Positions 21,749 through 35,006 of a stretch of DNA of 64,000 nucleotides are shown in pieces. Made by a program: the position numbers and the translations under genes. The stretch is from Mixophyes australis (lineage: Eukaryota; Chordata; Amphibia; Anura; Limnodynastidae). How positions within the stretch are numbered: the first letter of the stretch is position 1; each line of letters opens with the position of its first letter. The notes under the pieces are model-generated. The model made no database searches. It saw nothing but the letters and a program-made list of their open reading frames with translations, and was not told where the DNA came from. The DNA lies in NCBI GenBank assembly GCA_036250195.1, contig JAVHZZ010000003.1:328500194-328564193 (forward strand), in the 5' to 3' direction.

Positions 21749-22384
21749 CAGGGGCAAACGCAGGATTCGATGAGGGGGGTTTCCACGCCACGATACCAGT
21801 GGGTGTGACCAGCATGTGTAGGGGCGTGGCTACAAACACACATCGGGTCAAACACACAGACATGTAAATTGTCCCATACACAGACAAGCACAGACTCACA
21901 TATACACAAATACGTAGACATGTAAACTGCCACATACACAGTTAAGCACAGACACACGCATACACAAACACACACAGGATCAAACACACAGACATGTAAA
22001 CTGTCATATAAACAGATAATCACAGACACACACATACACAAACAAACACAGGATCAAACACACAGACATGTAAACTGCCGTATACACAGATAAGCACAGA
22101 TAAACACATACAGGATCAAACACAGACATGTAAGCTGTCATATACACACACACACATTCTTACCTTCTTCTGCTGCCTCCTGCATTACACCCATGCTGGC
22201 TGTGTGGGAGGAAGGAGCGGGGCCAAACTGCCGGCAGAGAGCTGTGCTCACACAGCAGGGGACTGACTGGGAGACGATTCTCCCAAGCTACAAGCAGGAG
22301 AGGGGCCAGCCACTGTAATCATACAGCACCCAGGTAGGACAGGGGTTTCTGGGGACTAGCAAACCCCCCCTGGGTGCGCCCCTG
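21749..22384. mobile_element. hAT-like non-autonomous element
   Basis: The left end, CAGGGGCAAACGCAGG followed by GGGGGGTTT, faces AAACCCCCCCTGGGTGCG then CCCCTG on the right. No clean 8-bp duplication was found (TACCCCAG versus CCCAGTGT). It contains a CA-rich minisatellite at 21840-22160. Confidence 0.6.
21840..22160. repeat. CA-rich minisatellite, ~75-bp unit
   Basis: CAAACACACAGACATGTAAA followed by TACACAGATAAGCACAGACA-type blocks recurs about four times with diverged spacing. Minus-strand frames here give Cys/Val-rich low-complexity peptides, which are not genes. Confidence 0.85.
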
Positions 22385-22636
22385 CCCAGTGTTTTACCGT
22401 AAGTCAGCTGGATTGTCACTCACATGCATGTAACCAAATGAGTGTTCCACAGAGAAATATGCGCACTTATTATATAAAGAGAACAGATTGGAATTTTTGT
22501 TCTCAAATTGTCCTATATAATTTTATTTATTCACTTTATACTGTACTCTTCAGCCTTCCCATTCTGAGTACATTGTTTGCCTTTTTATTATAATTGTTGT
22601 GTATTCCTACAATACAATCTAAATAGTAAAAAATAT

Positions 22637-23947
<1,311 letters not shown>

Positions 23948-24487
23948 TGCGTACGGTACGCATCGACGTACAAGGGCACGCTACGGCGTGAAAGGGCGTA
24001 CGCATCCACTACACGTGGCAGCAACAGTAATTGGTCTTTTACCATACATTCGCACAAACACGCATACTTATAATATAGTACACATTAATGGTAGTTGCAA
24101 CACATAGTCAGTTATGTCGAAATATAGTAGTATTTATATGTTATATCAGAGTTACATGCATAGTAGTGAAATACACGGAACGGGTTAAAGGAATAACATC
24201 ATGAGTGGTATCATAATGAACCTTGTTACATATCCTACTGTTTGGTTCACTCTGCGAGGGAATCGCAGAGTGCATACGCAAGTTATGAATGATAGGGAAT
24301 TATGAACTACTTAAGACTAAGGAATCCTGGCGGGAAGAGCAGAGCATACCCCCTGCAGAGATGACCCCCTCCTTTGGATTCCTTAGGATGAACCAGCCAA
24401 TGATTGACGACCCCTTGGACATTCCTGAGACCCGGACCAATAGATGCAAGCCATACCATCTTCATTGTATTACTGTATTTGATTGTG

Positions 24488-24494
24488 TATATAA
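24488..24494 (+). promoter_or_regulatory. LTR TATA box
   Basis: TATATAA, about 145 bases before AATAAA in the probable solo LTR. Confidence 0.55.
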
Positions 24495-24635
24495 GCAGCA
24501 GCTTGTGATCCAGAGTGCAGACATCTTGTCCCCAGACTTCAGGATTGAATGACTGCAATGGATCCAGAGCGCCTGCGATAAGTAACGGCTGTATTTACTA
24601 TTACTTCGCTTGAGCATATTTTTCCACTTATTGCG

Positions 24636-24641
24636 AATAAA
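24636..24641 (+). terminator. LTR polyadenylation signal
   Basis: AATAAA followed by TCTTTGTGCTTTGG, a plausible downstream element. Confidence 0.55.
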
Positions 24642-24711
24642 TCTTTGTGCTTTGGAAACACAAATCGAGGTTCGACAATCGTTATTGGTTAGCGACAATA
24701 CGCACATAACA

Positions 24712-25021
24712 CTTCATACCTTTTGTACATGTGAAAAGTCGACGAACAGCATAAAAAGATTAAAAGAAATATTGTTCTAAGACACTATTCCCTGCTATGT
24801 GTACACAGGGCCTCATTTACCAAGTGCAAAAATACAGAGGAGTAGCGCAAAATACTCTTTTAAGGGTGTTGTGCAAATACACCTGGATTTCTGCCACAAG
24901 GCATAGAGTTACAGAGCAAGATGGCAGCGAATGCGTAGGAGCAGAAGTTTGCATCAGAAGTTGGGATTAGTTGGGCAGGGTGAGGTTTCTTACAAAGTAC
25001 AGTACACTTTGCAGATACACT
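24712..25021. other. unassigned; repeat-like second half
   Basis: 24810-24930 (TTTACCAAGTGCAAAAAT, TACACCTGGATTTCTGCC) resembles 20300-20430; otherwise nothing is recognised. Confidence 0.45.
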
Positions 25022-25195
25022 TAGAGGTATATTTACTAAACTGCGGGCAGGGGCATGTTGGGCTGGGGGGCAGGGGGGCTTGAAAAAGTGGAGTTGTTGC
25101 CTATAGCAACTAATCAGATTCTAATTATTATTTATTTAGTACATTTTACAAAATGACAGCTAGAATCTAATTGGTTGCTATAGGAGAGGTGCACA
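25022..25195. mobile_element. fold-back MITE, family A, with insertion in left arm
   Basis: TATTTACTAAACTGCGGG on the left is interrupted at 25047-25080 by CAGGGGCATGTTGGG, GGGGGGCAGGGGGGCT, a piece matching the left end of the hAT MITE at 50709. The arm then resumes with TTGAAAAAGTGGAG, TTGCCTATAGCAAC and the facing arm GTTGCTATAGG. The right terminus is decayed. Confidence 0.7.
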
Positions 25196-27398
25196 AAGAA
25201 GTTTATTTTTGCACCAGCTCTGTCATAGAGGATATTGAGTAAAGATAGAAAAAGAGTGTAGTGAAAAGTGAATACGTATAGGATCAAATTAGACAATTGG
25301 AGAGTGGTATATAATACTATAGGTCTAAATCTGTTCTAGCTGAGTTAACTTTTAAAATAGGTTTAAAATCATTTCAGAATTACATAAGGTTGTTCTAATC
25401 ATATCATTGTGCATTTTAATATATTTTCAAACTAAAGCATGGCATAGGTAAAAAATAAATATTTCTGCCAAAACTGCTTGTCGGTAAAATGAAAACTGAT
25501 GAATATTCTAATTTTCATAAAAGGGTTTTGCTAATGGTGGATGGCCTGTAATCACAGCAGCTACTTAATATTGGGCTGTAATATTCTTATACACTACTTC
25601 AAGTAATAAAATAAATAAAACAATTGAAAAATAAAATGATAAAATTATTGAAGGAAAGTGATAAAAACTTGGATGAATAATAATATTAATAATACAGTAC
25701 AATAATAAGAAAATAATGTAAAATGGTATAATGAATATGGAATAAGGCAAGAAGCAGACAAAAATTGCAAACATATTTCCAGTGAAAGAGGCGGCGGAGT
25801 AGTAGGAGCACAAAGAGTCCACCTTCCAGTATTTAACACTTTAAATTATTCGCGCAGAGCTCAGGGGGTTGGGAGGACCACCAGTTCTATCAGTAAGGGG
25901 CTGGTTTTTCCTTGGTGGTACCCTTTTTTTTTTTTTTCAGTCCCGATTCCCCTACGGGATTCAGCCCCTGACATTGTCTGGTGCTGGTTGAGCCTTTTGT
26001 TGGGGGAACCCACACTTTTTACCCCTGCATTAGCTGTAACCAGACCAGGCTATGATGGCTGGCTTCACTTTTTGTAGAGTTACATCAATATTAAAATGTT
26101 GTTTTTTTTTTTATACTTGTATAGAGCATCGTGGATCTCTACACCATGGCTTGAGTAGCTAAAAAAGATGCATCTGCTAACAGAAGTATATGGAGATGTA
26201 GCCTGCTCACACTAGGTCACATCACCAGAGGGTTGCACACTACTACTGTACTTCAAATGCAAATAAAGTGTAACTTACGTAAATCTCTAAATTGCACACT
26301 GTTTTGCTGTATGTGTGGAATAAAACAAAGCAATAACTTGTTTTACTCCACACAGAAAGTAAAGAAATATATTGTCTTAACTCACAGTTGAATTTTGCAT
26401 TGATACATGGAAGGTACAAAAATTATATCAAGGCTTTTTGGCATCCCTGTTTGCCAATGACGGCTTTCAAGCAAATGTAGAAAACTGATATCTAAATGGA
26501 ATTGCTCCCTTTCATTAACTTAATGTTTCATCTGTAGTTTCTCAGAATAGGCTATTTCTTTATTTAAAACTGTTTTATGTTGTGGCACTGACTACTTTGT
26601 TTTCTGTAATTATTTATATTTTGCAACAGCATTATTAAATGTTGGGTTTATAGTCGCTGTTTTATTTCCTATAACAATCTGATGTGCTGTGGTTGTTCAC
26701 AATATAGAATTGTTTTTGGTTTAAATTTAGCAATGACCAAGCCACAGAGCTGCAATAAGATCATCATTTTCTCAGACATCCTAACATAGCTCTAAAGTGC
26801 CATTACTGAAACAGCCTCGACTCCAGAATTGTCTTATAGCTATAATTAAAATACTCAATGTAGCATGTAACAATAGTTAAATACAATATTGTATTGCGGC
26901 AGGTAACTATTACCATCCTAAAATACTAGGGTGTTTTGTGAGTGCAACAGCGTATAACAAAAGGGGCTTGGGGGACTTGTTTCTTGCTGCCATCGGACAA
27001 ACACAACTAATTAAATATTAGCAAAGACCTAATGGAGTGTTCACACTTTCACTGTGACACTTATAGGCAGAAGATCATGGCTGTGTGCTTAGAACATTAC
27101 ACAGTTTTGCAACATTCATTATTATGATGCTGACATAGTGAACAAAGAGGCCACATGTTCTAAAACGCACAGCCCTGGTATTAAGGAATTGGATTATTAG
27201 CAGTCTTAAAGAGACAGCACCAAATAAAAGAGAGAAGAACAAAATAAAGCAAATAAAGAGGGAAATATAGGAGATACGAGAGAGAGCATAGAAGATGGTT
27301 AAAAATAGGAGTAAGATAAGTAAATATACACTTGTAAGGAAAAGAGAATATATATAACCAAGGAAGGATAGGTGACACATGACTAGTGAAGGGATGTC
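25196..27398. other. unassigned AT-rich DNA
   Basis: A long AT-rich interval with (ATAA)-type stretches around 25600-25740 and a poly-T run at 25928. 25860-26060 is GC-richer with C/T runs and may be a MITE relic. No gene is recognised. Confidence 0.5.
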
Positions 27399-27406
27399 AT
27401 GTAAGC

Positions 27407-27578
27407 AGGAGAGGGCTGGCAAATTTTAGCCCGGGGGGCAAGACTCAACTCAGCAGTCTATTAGGAAGATTTTAAAGGAACAAAAATGCAGGTGACCCAA
27501 TGACCCAGTCCAAGGTAGCTCACTATGGATTAGCCTGGGGGGCAGATGCCCCCCTGCCCCCTGCCTAGCTTGCCCCTG
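27407..27578. mobile_element. hAT MITE, CAGGGG-CTGG family, 172 bp
   Basis: The ends are CAGGAGAGGGCTGGCAAATT and AGCTTGCCCCTG; both sides carry G- or C-rich blocks. The flanks are CATGTAAG and CATGGAAG (27399-27406, 27579-27586), an 8-bp duplication with one change. Other copies are at 34349 and 50709. Confidence 0.85.
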
Positions 27579-27586
27579 CATGGAAG

Positions 27587-30191
27587 ATTTATGGAAGATA
27601 TCAAAGAAAAGACTAGCAACATAGAAGAAGGGAATATGGGTGTTTCAATAGGGAGAGCTAAATTACAGATGAAGTAGCATGGGAAGGGAAGTTACAGTAG
27701 GGAGTCAATCTGTAGCAGTAACTGCCAACCTGACTAAAAATCCTTCAGGTTATAACTGTGGCACCTCTCCTGAATAGCAGAAGAGCGTTGGTCAGGAGGC
27801 AGAGAATAAGAAGGTTATTGGTAGAACTCTTGTTTTCTCAACAATTGACTAAAGGCCATTTCAGCCTTGTGTATCTGGATTTAAGAAAATATGATGACAG
27901 TTTCACAATACTTGACTAAAGCAAAGTATAACCTTTGAGGAACATCTGCTTGATATAAAGAGGAATGCCATATAGATATCCAAGCCAAAGTAGAGGTCAC
28001 ATTCCAGGTCATTAATATCCACCTAGATTTTCATGCAAGTGTTCAAATTGGTATTGCATTTATTTGAAATATTTCCCATTAACTGTATTAACATTCCAGT
28101 AGTGAGAAAAATACTATTGAAGGAGAAAAAAATCAATTCATTGGAGCTGTTTATTAAGCAAATCATTTCTTCCTCTGGTGTACTAGTAGATCTGCCAAAT
28201 AAAAGGTTATTCAATAGCATTTTATAAATTATTATTAGTGTTGATTTGTAAGGTGCCACCGTGCTCCACAGTGCTGGATGTTTGGAAAAACAGAGTATAA
28301 ATAAAATAGGGATATACAAGGTAGACAAAATAAATGCAGACATGAAAACAAAGGGTATGGAGGGCACTACTCATGAGAGAGCTTACAATCTATTGGAAAT
28401 AGGCCACAGCTGAAAAAAGAGGTGGAAGTCAATCTCAGTGGAGATTGGGAGACTAGTACATGTGATAAGATAGGTGGGAATAAGGTGGACTCTACTAAAG
28501 AGGTGAGTTTTCTGAGAGCATTTCAAGATTTGCTTAGTTGACTGTATGCCCATTTGCTTAGCATGAAATACACTTTTCCATGCGGTGAAGACAAACAAAA
28601 GAAGTCGTACACTTAAAACTGTATGTTGATTTGTGAAACAAGATAGAGAAATAGCACCACAATAGTGTAAATCTCTACATCAATTGATATAAAGTGCCAG
28701 TGCCCAAAGTGAACTCGTACCAAATTAAGGTATACAATGCGCTTATTTGATCAATATGTTGAATACCAAGATCTCCTTTTTTATATTAATCCGGATTTCA
28801 GGATATAGCTAGGGTTAATTCCAATGAAGTTAACTAAATGTAACAATGTATCCTAGCTTTACATATTTTATTGTGTAGGCATGACACTGTATGCCTTAGA
28901 TGACTCAATGGTGGCCAAGGAAAATTAGTATGTATGTGTAACTTCAGAGAGCATATAAATCCGCATTTGAATTAATTGAACTGTATTTTCTTATGATTTA
29001 AACGTGTAGCAAAAAATAACAAGCTATTTTTGTTTACAGAGAAAAGTCAGCCACATTTTTTTTTCTCTAATACAATGGTCAATTTAAAAATATATCATCT
29101 CTAAATTAGAATAGTTATTATATTTAAATAAAATGAAAATAAATAAAATAGTAAAGCTATATCCAAACCCCAATTATCAACCATGACGGATATACTGTGT
29201 ATTCAGGGATTGTTTAAATATTGAAAAAAAAATATTATTGCCACAATAATAAAATAGAGGGCAGAGTCAAGTGTGACACCAAAGCAGATTGCATGGTAGA
29301 AATTGAAAAAAATTTGGTGTTGTTGATGGTGACAGAGATTTGAGGGAGTGGAGGTTGCGACTCCAGGAGAAGGAAATAGGCTCTGTTTTGATTTTTTTGT
29401 GGTTTAGGTAACATCTGGATATCTATGTGGGGAGAGTAGAGAAATACTAGGTCATGTAGTATGGCAGGGGAGAGATCAGAGGAGGAGAGGTAAATTGTCT
29501 TGTCTCCTGTGTAGAGATGGTACTGGAGGCTTAATGGGTTCACCTACCGAGGAGAGGTGGGCATAATGAAAGGCAGGAAGCCAAGAACAGGGCCACCACA
29601 AAAAATGGGCATGGAGTGGGGATGTGCCAGACGTAGACAAGTTAAAGAGGTGAACTAGAGGCAGACCTGCAATGAGCAAGAGGGAGCAGAGGCGTATAGG
29701 GGCAGAGACTTCATTCTAGGTTACAGGGGAGAATGAATTGAAGGTGGATTGCGGAATACAGGACAAGGCAGAGGGGTGTGTGTGGGGTACGGCATAAGTA
29801 GATAGCTTGTCAATTGGTGTCTACTTTGTCTTTGAAGTAGAAGGCAGTTTTTGAGATACCCAAACCACCCCGTCTTGCACCAAGTCACATAGACTACACA
29901 TTTATTCCCTATTCTGGTGTTTGTTCTGAAGAAAAACTGAGACCATCTCTGCATGCTTTTATGGATTGAGTTGCTGCCTCATGATTGGCTGATTAGATAT
30001 CTGCATTAACAAGCAGGTGTACATGTGTTTCTAATAATGTGACCATTGAGTATATGTTAAGATGAATATCAGCTGCATGAATTATCATTTGATAGGAATA
30101 AATATGAAGAAAGTATATGCATAATAAGTTATTACTAAGTGCTTGAAAAATGGTGGCTAAACATACAAGAAAAATGGCAAACAAATATGTA
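27587..30191. other. unassigned; one uncharacterised repeat
   Basis: 28213-28620 (AAGGTGCCACCGTGCTCCACAG ... GGCACTACTCATGAGAGAGC, TTACAATCTATTGG) has the look of a dispersed repeat 3' region but I cannot name its family. Open frames at 28023-28367 and 29235-29543 (minus) have no recognised motif. The rest is AT-rich. Confidence 0.45.
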
Positions 30192-30765
30192 CCACTGGCC
30201 TGATTCATTAAGGCAAGCAAAACAAGCATAATGTGCATTTTTATAAATATGCACATAAATCGGTCATACAGACGTCCGTAATCAGCTACAATCGGATCTA
30301 AAGAAATGCCTCGCCTCCCCCCATGAAATACATTAATCATGGTATTACTAATGTCTGCTTTAAATAATATGCATTTTTGCAGTTGCTCTTGACTGCAAAG
30401 ACATGTTCTAGCATGTATGCATGACCGTTATCACTTTCACTCTGCTCTTACACCTGCCCTGTAGTTGGTGCAAGTGATATGACTGAAAAACACGTACCTT
30501 AGAGGTGACCAAAGCTTGAATCAGATACTGCGGCGTACACTCGAGTTAGGCACGCCCTTACTGTACATTGACTACGTGTATACGCACATTCCCCTCCCTG
30601 TTTCGACAATGAAATCATAGCTTTCGTAAGTGTCCTTTGTGCTTGAAGATCAATTATATTGCATTCTGTGGCGTATAGTCCATTTATGGTCATGCGCATA
30701 GTGATTTAATACAAAATATGGAGCGCATGGGCATTTATGTTCCTTAATGAATGAGTCCCCATATA
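30192..30765. mobile_element. possible MITE with GCCTGATTCATTAAGG end
   Basis: The left end, TGGCCTGATTCATTAAGGC, faces TTCCTTAATGAATGAGTCCCC at the right, the same terminal word as family B fold-backs. The interior differs and shows no long hairpin. Confidence 0.5.
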
Positions 30766-30953
30766 TTTGCTAATGCTATTTTTATTTAATAGAAAAAAAC
30801 CAATTACCATTTCACTCTTTAACAATTTGTCAAAGCCTCCCAGTTGTCATCACTTTTATAACAGCTGTAATGGAGGTCTTATAAAGGTGTAGGTGTATTT
30901 ACCTGGTGCAGATCGTCCATGCTGCTCAGTAATATCGTTACCTCTGTGTCAAG

Positions 30954-31234
30954 CAGGGCCGGATTTACCACTAGGCAACCTAGGCAATTGCCTAGGGCTC
31001 AGCAGTCCCCAGAGGGCCCTCCCAGGGCCGGCGGTGAGACCACCATTTAAAAATGGGCCGCTACTTATGGGCCAGTGCTATATGCTTGCCTCCCCGGGCT
31101 AAAGTCTGCCAGCCAGCCCCTGAATAGGAGTATATGTTATGCTAAAAAACTATAGTGCTATGGATTTTTTCAGGGAGGGGGCCCCAAACCAGTATTTTGC
31201 CTAGGGCCCCATGAGGTCTAAATCCGGCTTGACA
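30954..31234. mobile_element. hAT MITE, CAGGGCCGGATTTA family
   Basis: CAGGGCCGGATTTACCACTAGGC at the left faces GCCTAGGGCCCCATGAGG and TCTAAATCCGGCTTG at the right. The flanks GTGTCAAG and ATGTCAAG suggest an 8-bp duplication with one change, but the extreme right terminus is decayed. Confidence 0.65.
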
Positions 31235-31734
31235 ATGTCAAGTTCTTGTCTAAAAACAGAAAGTTATCATCATGTTAAACATATATGTAAACTCTGTGAA
31301 TTAAGAGTATGTTCACAATGTGTTTCCATTAAGATGAATGGGCTTTTTCAACTGTGTTGACTGACGTTGTACCACAACTCAAGCTACACACACGTAAAAA
31401 TTCAAATGGGTATGATCCCATTTCAAAAAATAGATTTTCTTTTAACAACTATTTGCATGCATTTAACTAGCATTATAAAAAGCGTGTAAAATGCAAAGAT
31501 TTGGCCTAGGAAATCAAAAATGTATAGCAATGTTTGCAAATAATCTTAAGACCATTTGGAGGCTATGAGCTTAAAAAAGCAAGCACTGTAATTGTTTTCT
31601 CTCACTGTCATTAATAGCATGCCTGCAACATAGTGAGTTAATACAATATTTAGGTGAAAATTTCCCTTCTTATGCTTATCAAATAAGTTATATAGCTATG
31701 GACAGCAACACCACTTTTTCTATATAAGGACCTG

Positions 31735-31800
31735 TACCAGAGGTGGAACTACCATGGGTGCATGGGTGGCATCTCTGGGGCCCCCATTGTCACCAAGTAC
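31735..31800. mobile_element. fragment of CAGWGGWGGAACTACC hAT MITE
   Basis: CCAGAGGTGGAACTACCATG, GGTGCATGGGTGGCA and GGGGCCCCCATTG match the left part of the element at 38312; the right end is missing. Confidence 0.5.
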
Positions 31801-31854
31801 TACCGCTCTGCCATGAAAGAGAACAGTCCTCTCCTGAGTGGTGAATGTTTTTAT

Positions 31855-31972
31855 GTGTGTGTGTATATGTGTATATATATCTATCTATATATCTATCTAT
31901 AGATAGATAGATATAGATAACCATACCTATACATCTATGTATATATCTACAATCTATATCTATCTATCTATT

Positions 31973-32003
<31 letters not shown>

Positions 32004-32046
32004 CTATCTCCATACATGTGTGTGTGTGGGGGGGGGGGGGGGGGGG
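31855..32046. repeat. GT/TATC/TA microsatellite ending in (G)19
   Basis: GTGTGT leads into TATATC, GATA/TATC blocks forming a palindrome (31880-31920), (TA)n, then GTGTGTGT and a run of 19 G at 32028-32046 that directly abuts a SINE head. Confidence 0.9.
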
Positions 32047-32209
32047 CAGCACGGTGGCTTAGACCATGGCCTTATCTGTGTGGAGTTTATATATTCCCCC
32101 CCGTGTTTGCATGGGTTTCCCCCAGGTGCTCTGGTTGCTTCCCACACTCCAAAAACACACTGGTAGATTAATTGGCTGCTATTAAATTGACCTTTGTCTT
32201 TTCTCAGTC

Positions 32210-32240
<31 letters not shown>

Positions 32241-32275
32241 TTGTGTGTGTGCGTGGGTGTTACGCAACTCACCTA
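32047..32275 (+). mobile_element. SINE copy with head deletion
   Basis: CAGCACGGTGGCTTAG runs straight into ACCATGGCCTTATCTGTGTG, so the segment with the B box is deleted; the body (GTTTGCATGGGTTTCCCCC, CTCCAAAAACACACTGG, TTAATTGGCTGCTATTAAA) is well kept and ends in GT repeats. Confidence 0.8.
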
Positions 32276-32898
32276 TACGTGTGTATATATATATCTATAA
32301 TATAAATGTCTAGTGGCATGTGTTATTCTGTCTGTGTGTGGAAAATATAAAACCAAGCTGCAGCGCCACCTGCTGGGCGGAGTTATACACTGACCTACTA
32401 AATTCTTAGTGTGTGTGGAAAAAAAAATTCAGAAAGGGCTGAAATTTGGTATACTAAGATGTTTTTAATTTGTTAATTTAATTTGTTAATTGTTAAAAGT
32501 GTTTATTAAGATTTAAAAAAAATATATATATATTTCTTGAAGGAGAAGTGACAGTTGGGAGTGGTTGGTGGTTGCCGGGGGTGACAGTGGGGAGTGGTTG
32601 GTGGTTGCCGGGGGTGACAGAGTGAGAGGAGCGTGATACTCAGGACCGCTGAGAGAGATCCCTGTGTCTGGATAGACATCTGGATAGATGTGGCGATGAA
32701 AATGAAGGATGAGGTGATGGAGAAGAATGATGAGGTGGTGACATGTGGACAAAACCAAGTTAAAAAAGGGCGCTTACGTCGGGAAGTAACGCTCTTCCCC
32801 TGAGGAGGCCTGGGCTATGGCCCAAATGCATGACAAGAACACCTTAAGTAGCTTGATTTGACTAGAATGCATGAGTATCATGCACGGGTTAACTTGTG
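32276..32898. other. unassigned, with a 33-bp duplication
   Basis: 32551-32620 holds two copies of GACAG-T-GGGAGTGGTTGG, TGGTTGCCGGGGGT (33 bp). Near 32340-32440 there is a block (AAACCAAGCTGCAGCGCC, GCTGGGCGGAG) typical of dispersed repeats that I cannot name. Confidence 0.45.
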
Positions 32899-32963
32899 TA
32901 TATATATATATATATACACATATAGGTAAGTTGCGTAACACCCACGCACACACACAACTTACC

Positions 32964-33044
<81 letters not shown>
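32899..33044. repeat. (TA)n with a hairpin of GTGTGTTACGC words
   Basis: TATATA runs surround CATATAGGTAAGTTGCG and ACAACTTACCTATATG, which are inverted copies. The sequence can form a long cruciform. Confidence 0.85.
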
Positions 33045-33048
<4 letters not shown>

Positions 33049-33051
33049 AAT

Positions 33052-33894
33052 CTGTAAGTGGTAACTTGAATCAACAACAGGAGAGTCACTGGTTCAGCGG
33101 TAGGGCAAATGGAAGCAATGCTGAAATAGAATAGCTGAGACGTAGATGGTAAGTCAGGACAACTGCAGATGGATACTGATACAGCGGCAGTTTAATGAGG
33201 ACAATAGTGTAATAGAGCTAGCTGATCCGTAGATGGTAACTCAGAGCAACAGCAGATGAATTACTAGAACAGCGGCAGTTCAAATAGAGGCAGTAATAGA
33301 GTAGAGCTTAGCTGATCCGTAGATGGTAACTCAGAGCACAGCAGGTGAATCACTGATACAGCGGCAGTTCAAACAGAGGCAGTAATGGAGTAGAACTTAG
33401 CTGATCCGTAGATCTTAACTCAGAGCAACAGCAGGTGAGTTACTGGTACAGCAGCAGTTCAAATATAGAAGCAGTAAAGGAGTAGAACTTAGCTGATCTG
33501 CAGATAGTAAATCAGAGCAGCAGCAGGTGAGTACAGGTGCAGCAAGCAGTTCTATTAGAGGAAGCGGCGGAGAGAAGCTCCACTGATCCAAGGACGTTCG
33601 TGCAGAGCAACAGCAGGTGAGTACACCGAAGGAAAACAGATCCTTACTGAGAGTGAGTAACTCGAAAAACAGACATTGGACAGAAGGAAATGGGAGGTTT
33701 AAATAATGCTCCAAAATGCTAGGACCAATGGGAACAGGTAGGAGGTCATAAGAGAGGGTAGTTGGTAGCACATGCGCAGAACATTAGACTATAGGGTGGA
33801 TGTTGATCCGAGAAGGAAGTCAGCACACCCTGATCACCACTTACAGGAGCAAGGTTACAACGTCGGTACCCGTCCGCGGTGCCGCCGTGTGACA
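33052..33894 (-). mobile_element. probable gypsy-type solo LTR, minus strand
   Basis: On the minus strand it starts TGTCACACGGCGGCACCG, passes an ATTGGTCCTAG block and a TATTTAAA TATA-like box (near 33700), then a C/T-rich leader composed of ~90-bp tandem units, and ends near CACTTACA. Layout and starting words resemble the LTR at 60603-61297. No matching duplication was found because the lower border lies in (TA)n. Confidence 0.6.
33130..33640. repeat. ~90-bp tandem repeat, 5-6 copies
   Basis: GCTGATCCGTAGATGGTAAC or a close variant starts at 33221, 33311, 33400 and 33492, each followed by CAGAGCA-CAGCAGGTGA and CAGCGGCAGTTCAAA. The spacing is 89-92. It lies in the transcribed part of the putative LTR. 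Confidence 0.9.
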
Positions 33895-34340
33895 CAATAT
33901 TTAATTTTAATATATTAAATGCTAAAGGGTTTTGTAAGCTCTAAAAGCTTTTGGATCCTTGTCTTGTGACTCTTAAAATGGACTTTTCACTGTATACACC
34001 AGTATGTGACAAATGCTCCCTTTAAACTCATGGAGTACTGATTTCTTTAGCAAGACCTGGGATATTGGTTTATGCCTGACTATAATATAAAATCTTGCTT
34101 TCTGAAGAAGACAGCATGCAAATCTTAAGATCACCACAAATGCAAGGAAAGTATTCATTGAATATTGGACCAAATTAAATCGATGTTGCACGTGTATGGA
34201 ATGAAAAGAACAAAGAATTTTCATGTGACCAAATCAGGTCTAGTGAATCTGTGTCCATTCAGGTATGTGGCAGATGTGACCAGAATGGGGGGATTTAAAA
34301 TTGCACACAAAAGATGCCCATTTACAAAATATCAGTGTAA
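33895..34340. other. unassigned AT-rich DNA
   Basis: Nothing recognised. Confidence 0.5.
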
Positions 34341-34348
34341 GCTGTGCA

Positions 34349-34459
34349 CAGGAGCAGGATGGGATGGGGGGCAGGGCATTTTTTTTCCTTAAAAATGTTC
34401 CTAATAGGTTGCTGAGTCAAGTATTGCCCACCGGGCTAAAATTTACCAGCCCTCCTCTG
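34349..34459. mobile_element. hAT MITE, CAGGGG-CTGG family, 111 bp
   Basis: The ends are CAGGAGCAGGATGGGATGG and TTTACCAGCCCTCCTCTG; the flanks GCTGTGCA and GGTGTGCA form an 8-bp duplication with one change. Confidence 0.85.
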
Positions 34460-34591
34460 GGTGTGCATATGTGCAGTGCAACTTATTTTACACAGGACCA
34501 CTCACTATCTCTTCATTTGACTTTCTTTGAGTTGCTTTCTGTTGAACTATACTTGAACCATGGTCCTGTCTGGGTGCCTGTTGGTCATGAG

Positions 34592-34998
34592 CAGGGCCGG
34601 ATTAAGGGAATGGAGGCCCCTGGGCTAAGGGGGCCTCCATTCCCCCATGAGGGCCCCCCCGTGATCAGAGCTGCCCGTGACCACCCCGCCCCGTGATCGG
34701 AGCTGCCTGAGCTGCCCGCGCACTCCCCCCCCCCCCCGGCACTTACCTCCTTCTCCGGCGCGCTGTACTCTCTTTACTGAGGAGATCTCGTGAGAGTGAG
34801 ACTCACGAGATCTCCTCAGTAAGGAGACTACAGCGTGCCGGAAAAGGACTGCAGGGAAAGTGCTCATCAGCACTGATCGCGCCGGGGGCGCCCCCGACCC
34901 CGACCGATCAATACTGCTGCTTAGCACTTTCAAGGGCCCCCTGGATGCCATGGCCCCTGGGCTGTAGCCCAGTTAGCCTTATGGTTAATCCGGCCCTG
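34592..34998. mobile_element. hAT MITE, CAGGGCCGGATTAA family, 407 bp
   Basis: Perfect ends CAGGGCCGGATTAA and TTAATCCGGCCCTG with a perfect 8-bp duplication GTCATGAG (34584-34591, 34999-35006). It is GC-rich against AT-rich surroundings. The centre (34770-34830) has an inverted pair, CTGAGGAGATCTCGTGAG facing its complement. Confidence 0.95.
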
Positions 34999-35006
34999 GT
35001 CATGAG

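Larger units (their letters stand above)
23948..24711 (+). mobile_element. probable solo LTR (retrovirus-like)
   Basis: It has the layout of an LTR. A GC-containing U3 is followed by TATATAA (24488), a ~130-base transcribed part, AATAAA (24636) then a TTTGTG-rich stretch, and a terminal TACGCACATAACA. The left candidate start TGCGTACGG is itself in a TGCGTA-TACGCA palindrome. No exact 4-6-bp duplication was found for the ends tried (TG at 23930 or 23948; CA at 24704, 24706 or 24711), so the borders are uncertain by about 20 bases. Confidence 0.6.

Noticed and set aside
21706..22041. Minus-strand Cys/Val-rich frame
   Set aside because: Reads through a CA-rich minisatellite.
21749..22384. 8-bp duplication for this hAT-like element
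   Set aside because: Octamers TACCCCAG and CCCAGTGT do not match in phase; left unclaimed.
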